From: Aculops lycopersici
Lineage: Eukaryota > Arthropoda > Arachnida > Trombidiformes > Eriophyidae
Reading direction: 5' to 3'
Assembly (NCBI GenBank): GCA_015350385.1
Contig: WNKI01000002.1
Span: 5,719,008 to 5,783,007, forward strand
DNA length: 64,000 nucleotides
The notes under the pieces are model-generated. The model did no database searches, was not told where the DNA came from, and was given only the letters and a program-made list of their open reading frames with translations. Shown piece after piece: positions 62,411-64,000 of this stretch. A program made the position numbers and the translations under genes. The first letter of the stretch is position 1. Each line of letters opens with the position of its first letter.

Positions 62411-62434
62411 ATACGTTATCCGGTTGAACAGATC
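62411..62434 (-). promoter_or_regulatory. conserved array box upstream of SSP10
   Basis: Minus strand GATCTGTTCAACCGGATAAC, about 95 bp upstream of the ATG. Confidence 0.6.
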
Positions 62435-62499
62435 ATGTCAAGTGAGCAACGGATAAGGTGAGTTATTTCAGGATCTGGAATCATGTCGTTTCGTCATCA

Positions 62500-62760
62500 A
62501 CTCGAAAGCCGCGAAATTCAACTCGACAAATCTTGTGGCCAGGTAGATTTCAGAATCCAAGACTGAAACTTAGAGCCTTCGATTTTTTCGATCAAACTCA
62601 GCGGCATTGGAACAGCGATGATAGTTTCATTTACATGTTCTCAAAGTATGATCTTCAAGTATCAATCGGAAATGTCGGTCAATTTGAAGTGGCTGCGGTA
62701 AGCTAGAATCGTCCTCTTTCTCTGAATCCTTATCATCATTGATAGAAACAACCTGGATTT
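62500..62760 (-). pseudogene. decayed copy of the unidentified minus-strand coding block
   Basis: Minus-strand pieces MIRIQRKRTILAYRSHFKLT and PMPLSLIEKIEGSKF, then ILKSTWPQDLSS and stop, in the same order as the other copies but separated by a stop and frameshift. Confidence 0.65.
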
Positions 62761-64000
62761 CTTGAGATGATCAAGCCTGCGCTTGTCCATTACTCGCAAT
62801 TAGATCATAACTTGAGACTTAGATCCACCATCTCTAACCTCTTCGCACTTTACGATGCTGTTCAACTTCCTGCACAAATTTCTCAAATGATAAAATGAGA
62901 CTTGCGAATGTGGCCTCAATGGGACAGTAACAAAAGTCATGTTCATTTTGTCAGGTTAACGGATAAGCTTTTTCCGAGTAGCAGATTAACTAGTAATCAT
63001 CAAATGACAACATTCAAGTATAACTCTTGACAAGCTAACAGGATTTGAATGAAGGAGAGTAAGAGGTATGAATGTTCCATCTAATCGGATCGCAAACGAG
63101 ATCCGAGAGTTGCAATTTCCGGTGTAGACTTGGTTCGGTGTCAGGAATATCGCACGCCATTCCCATATTATCATGCTTGATTAGTTACTATACCCACTAG
63201 TTCGGGGATATATTTTGAAGCTAAATAACCTGTGTCCCTCGCCCAACAGTTAGATTGTTTGGGAAGTCTTCGAATAAAGACTGGGCTTTTGAGGTCGCTG
63301 AGCCCAAGTGACTCACAAGGAAACAGATCATTCGGGTTAATCCGGAATCCAGTAAAAAGCACATGAAATCGTATCTGCTAGTCGAGACAAAAACGAAACT
63401 GTAGGTTTCTAATGCTTCTTTTAGATATTTGATGAATTATCGAGGTCTTAAGCTTTTTACGCTTCGTAGAAGAAAGTCAAAAATTGCTTTAGAAACCCAG
63501 AAAAACGCCACTGATCTTGTAGCTGGGCTAAAAGAAGCGAGAAATAATTTAACATATAACTCATCGAGCTGAATCGATTGATGTATGATTTGCTCATATC
63601 CGAGATGAACCTAGTCACGTGTTTCCTTCACAACCACAGGTGTTGTTTGCGATCTGTTTCGATCAACGGTCTCTCATTTACATTGCTTTGACTTGTCTCT
63701 CTGTCTAATTTCAATAATAAAATCTATCCGATCGGTTAGCTTTCATCAGTTGGATTAAAGTCGATAAATGTAAATATAATGGCCACTGGCGATGGTTTAA
63801 CATTGAGCATAACAAGAGATCTGGCCTTAGTTTGTACTTGACTCGTCAAAAATTTATTTATTCTAACTATCAACCGTATAGTTTAGATCCACCCAATAGA
63901 CCTTCGTGAATGCGATGCAATTTGATTGTTAATCTTGGTCCCAACTCTATGAGTCTAATGGCACTTTTGGATGTCGAGAAGTCCTCGTTACTTGTGTCCA
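62761..64000. other. right edge of the array and gene-free stretch
   Basis: 62761-62880 repeats the sequence at the left edge of the array (48935-49045). Beyond about 62900 I see no further unit sequence and no gene up to the end of the window. Confidence 0.6.

Larger units (their letters stand above)
48935..62900. repeat. tandem array of small secreted-protein genes and relics
   Basis: About 14 kb made of repeated units. Reading left to right, a unit holds: an SSP gene on the minus strand, its promoter box, a decayed unidentified minus-strand coding block, and a relic (or the intact copy) of a 362-residue plus-strand gene, then the next SSP gene. Ten intact SSP genes and one decayed copy are present. 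Sequence at the left edge (48935-49045) reappears at the right edge (62765-62875) in the same orientation, so both borders derive from the same part of a unit. Confidence 0.85.

Noticed and set aside
48935..62900. CRISPR-like or bacterial origin of the repeats
   Set aside because: Repeat units are whole genes with eukaryotic promoters and 3' ends; no short regularly spaced repeats with unique spacers.

Overview
Eukaryotic window from a compact, intron-poor invertebrate genome. The animal orthologues (WTAP, VMAT/SLC18, a TGF-beta/activin type I receptor, GNL1, SGF29, a TBC1D2-type RabGAP, a rabaptin-like protein) and the style of the secreted and membrane proteins point to an ecdysozoan, most likely an arthropod. 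Only three coding introns are supported, all short: two confirmed by family alignment (both about 114 bp) and one of about 163 bp confirmed by frame. Several genes of 2-4 kb are single open frames. Such intron loss and density recall compact mite genomes, eriophyoid mites in particular, but that placement is inference and nothing here proves it.

Layout. 1-5112: no gene recognised, simple repeats. 5113-6127: 3' part of a Cys-bearing surface protein gene. 6128-8933: gene-free, with a diverged inverted repeat. 8934-10688 (+): peroxisomal MFE-2-like dehydrogenase with two SCP2 domains. 11004-11900 (-) WTAP and 12338-13207 (+) rabaptin-like protein, divergent. 13819-17547 (-): vesicular monoamine transporter with very large extra regions. 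20055-21401 (-): secreted low-complexity Gly/Gln/Tyr protein. 22428-26108 (-): large type I membrane protein. 27086-30298 (-): activin/TGF-beta type I receptor. 33410-35284 (-) GNL1 and 35982-36836 (+) SGF29, divergent. 37758-39470 (+): TBC RabGAP. 40173-46036 (-): giant ankyrin protein interrupted by a 20-N gap. 47187-48482 (-): unrecognised protein.

48786-62900 is the striking part. Beside a broken GET3/ASNA1 fragment starts a roughly 14 kb tandem array of ten intact small secreted-protein genes, all on the minus strand, called SSP1-SSP10 here. They share a signal peptide, a DGHSL-x2-AWE motif and usually two conserved cysteines. Between them lie a decayed SSP copy, one intact gene on the other strand for a 362-residue secreted protein with three truncated relics of it, and about six decayed copies of a third, unidentified minus-strand coding block. 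A shared promoter-proximal box containing GGATAAC precedes every copy. Some intergenic stretches are almost identical between units while the genes beside them differ strongly in amino acids. In the youngest pair, all eight coding differences are amino-acid changes packed into about 45 bases. This looks like a fast-evolving, repeatedly duplicated secreted (effector- or saliva-like) locus. I do not recognise the family, and its function is unknown.
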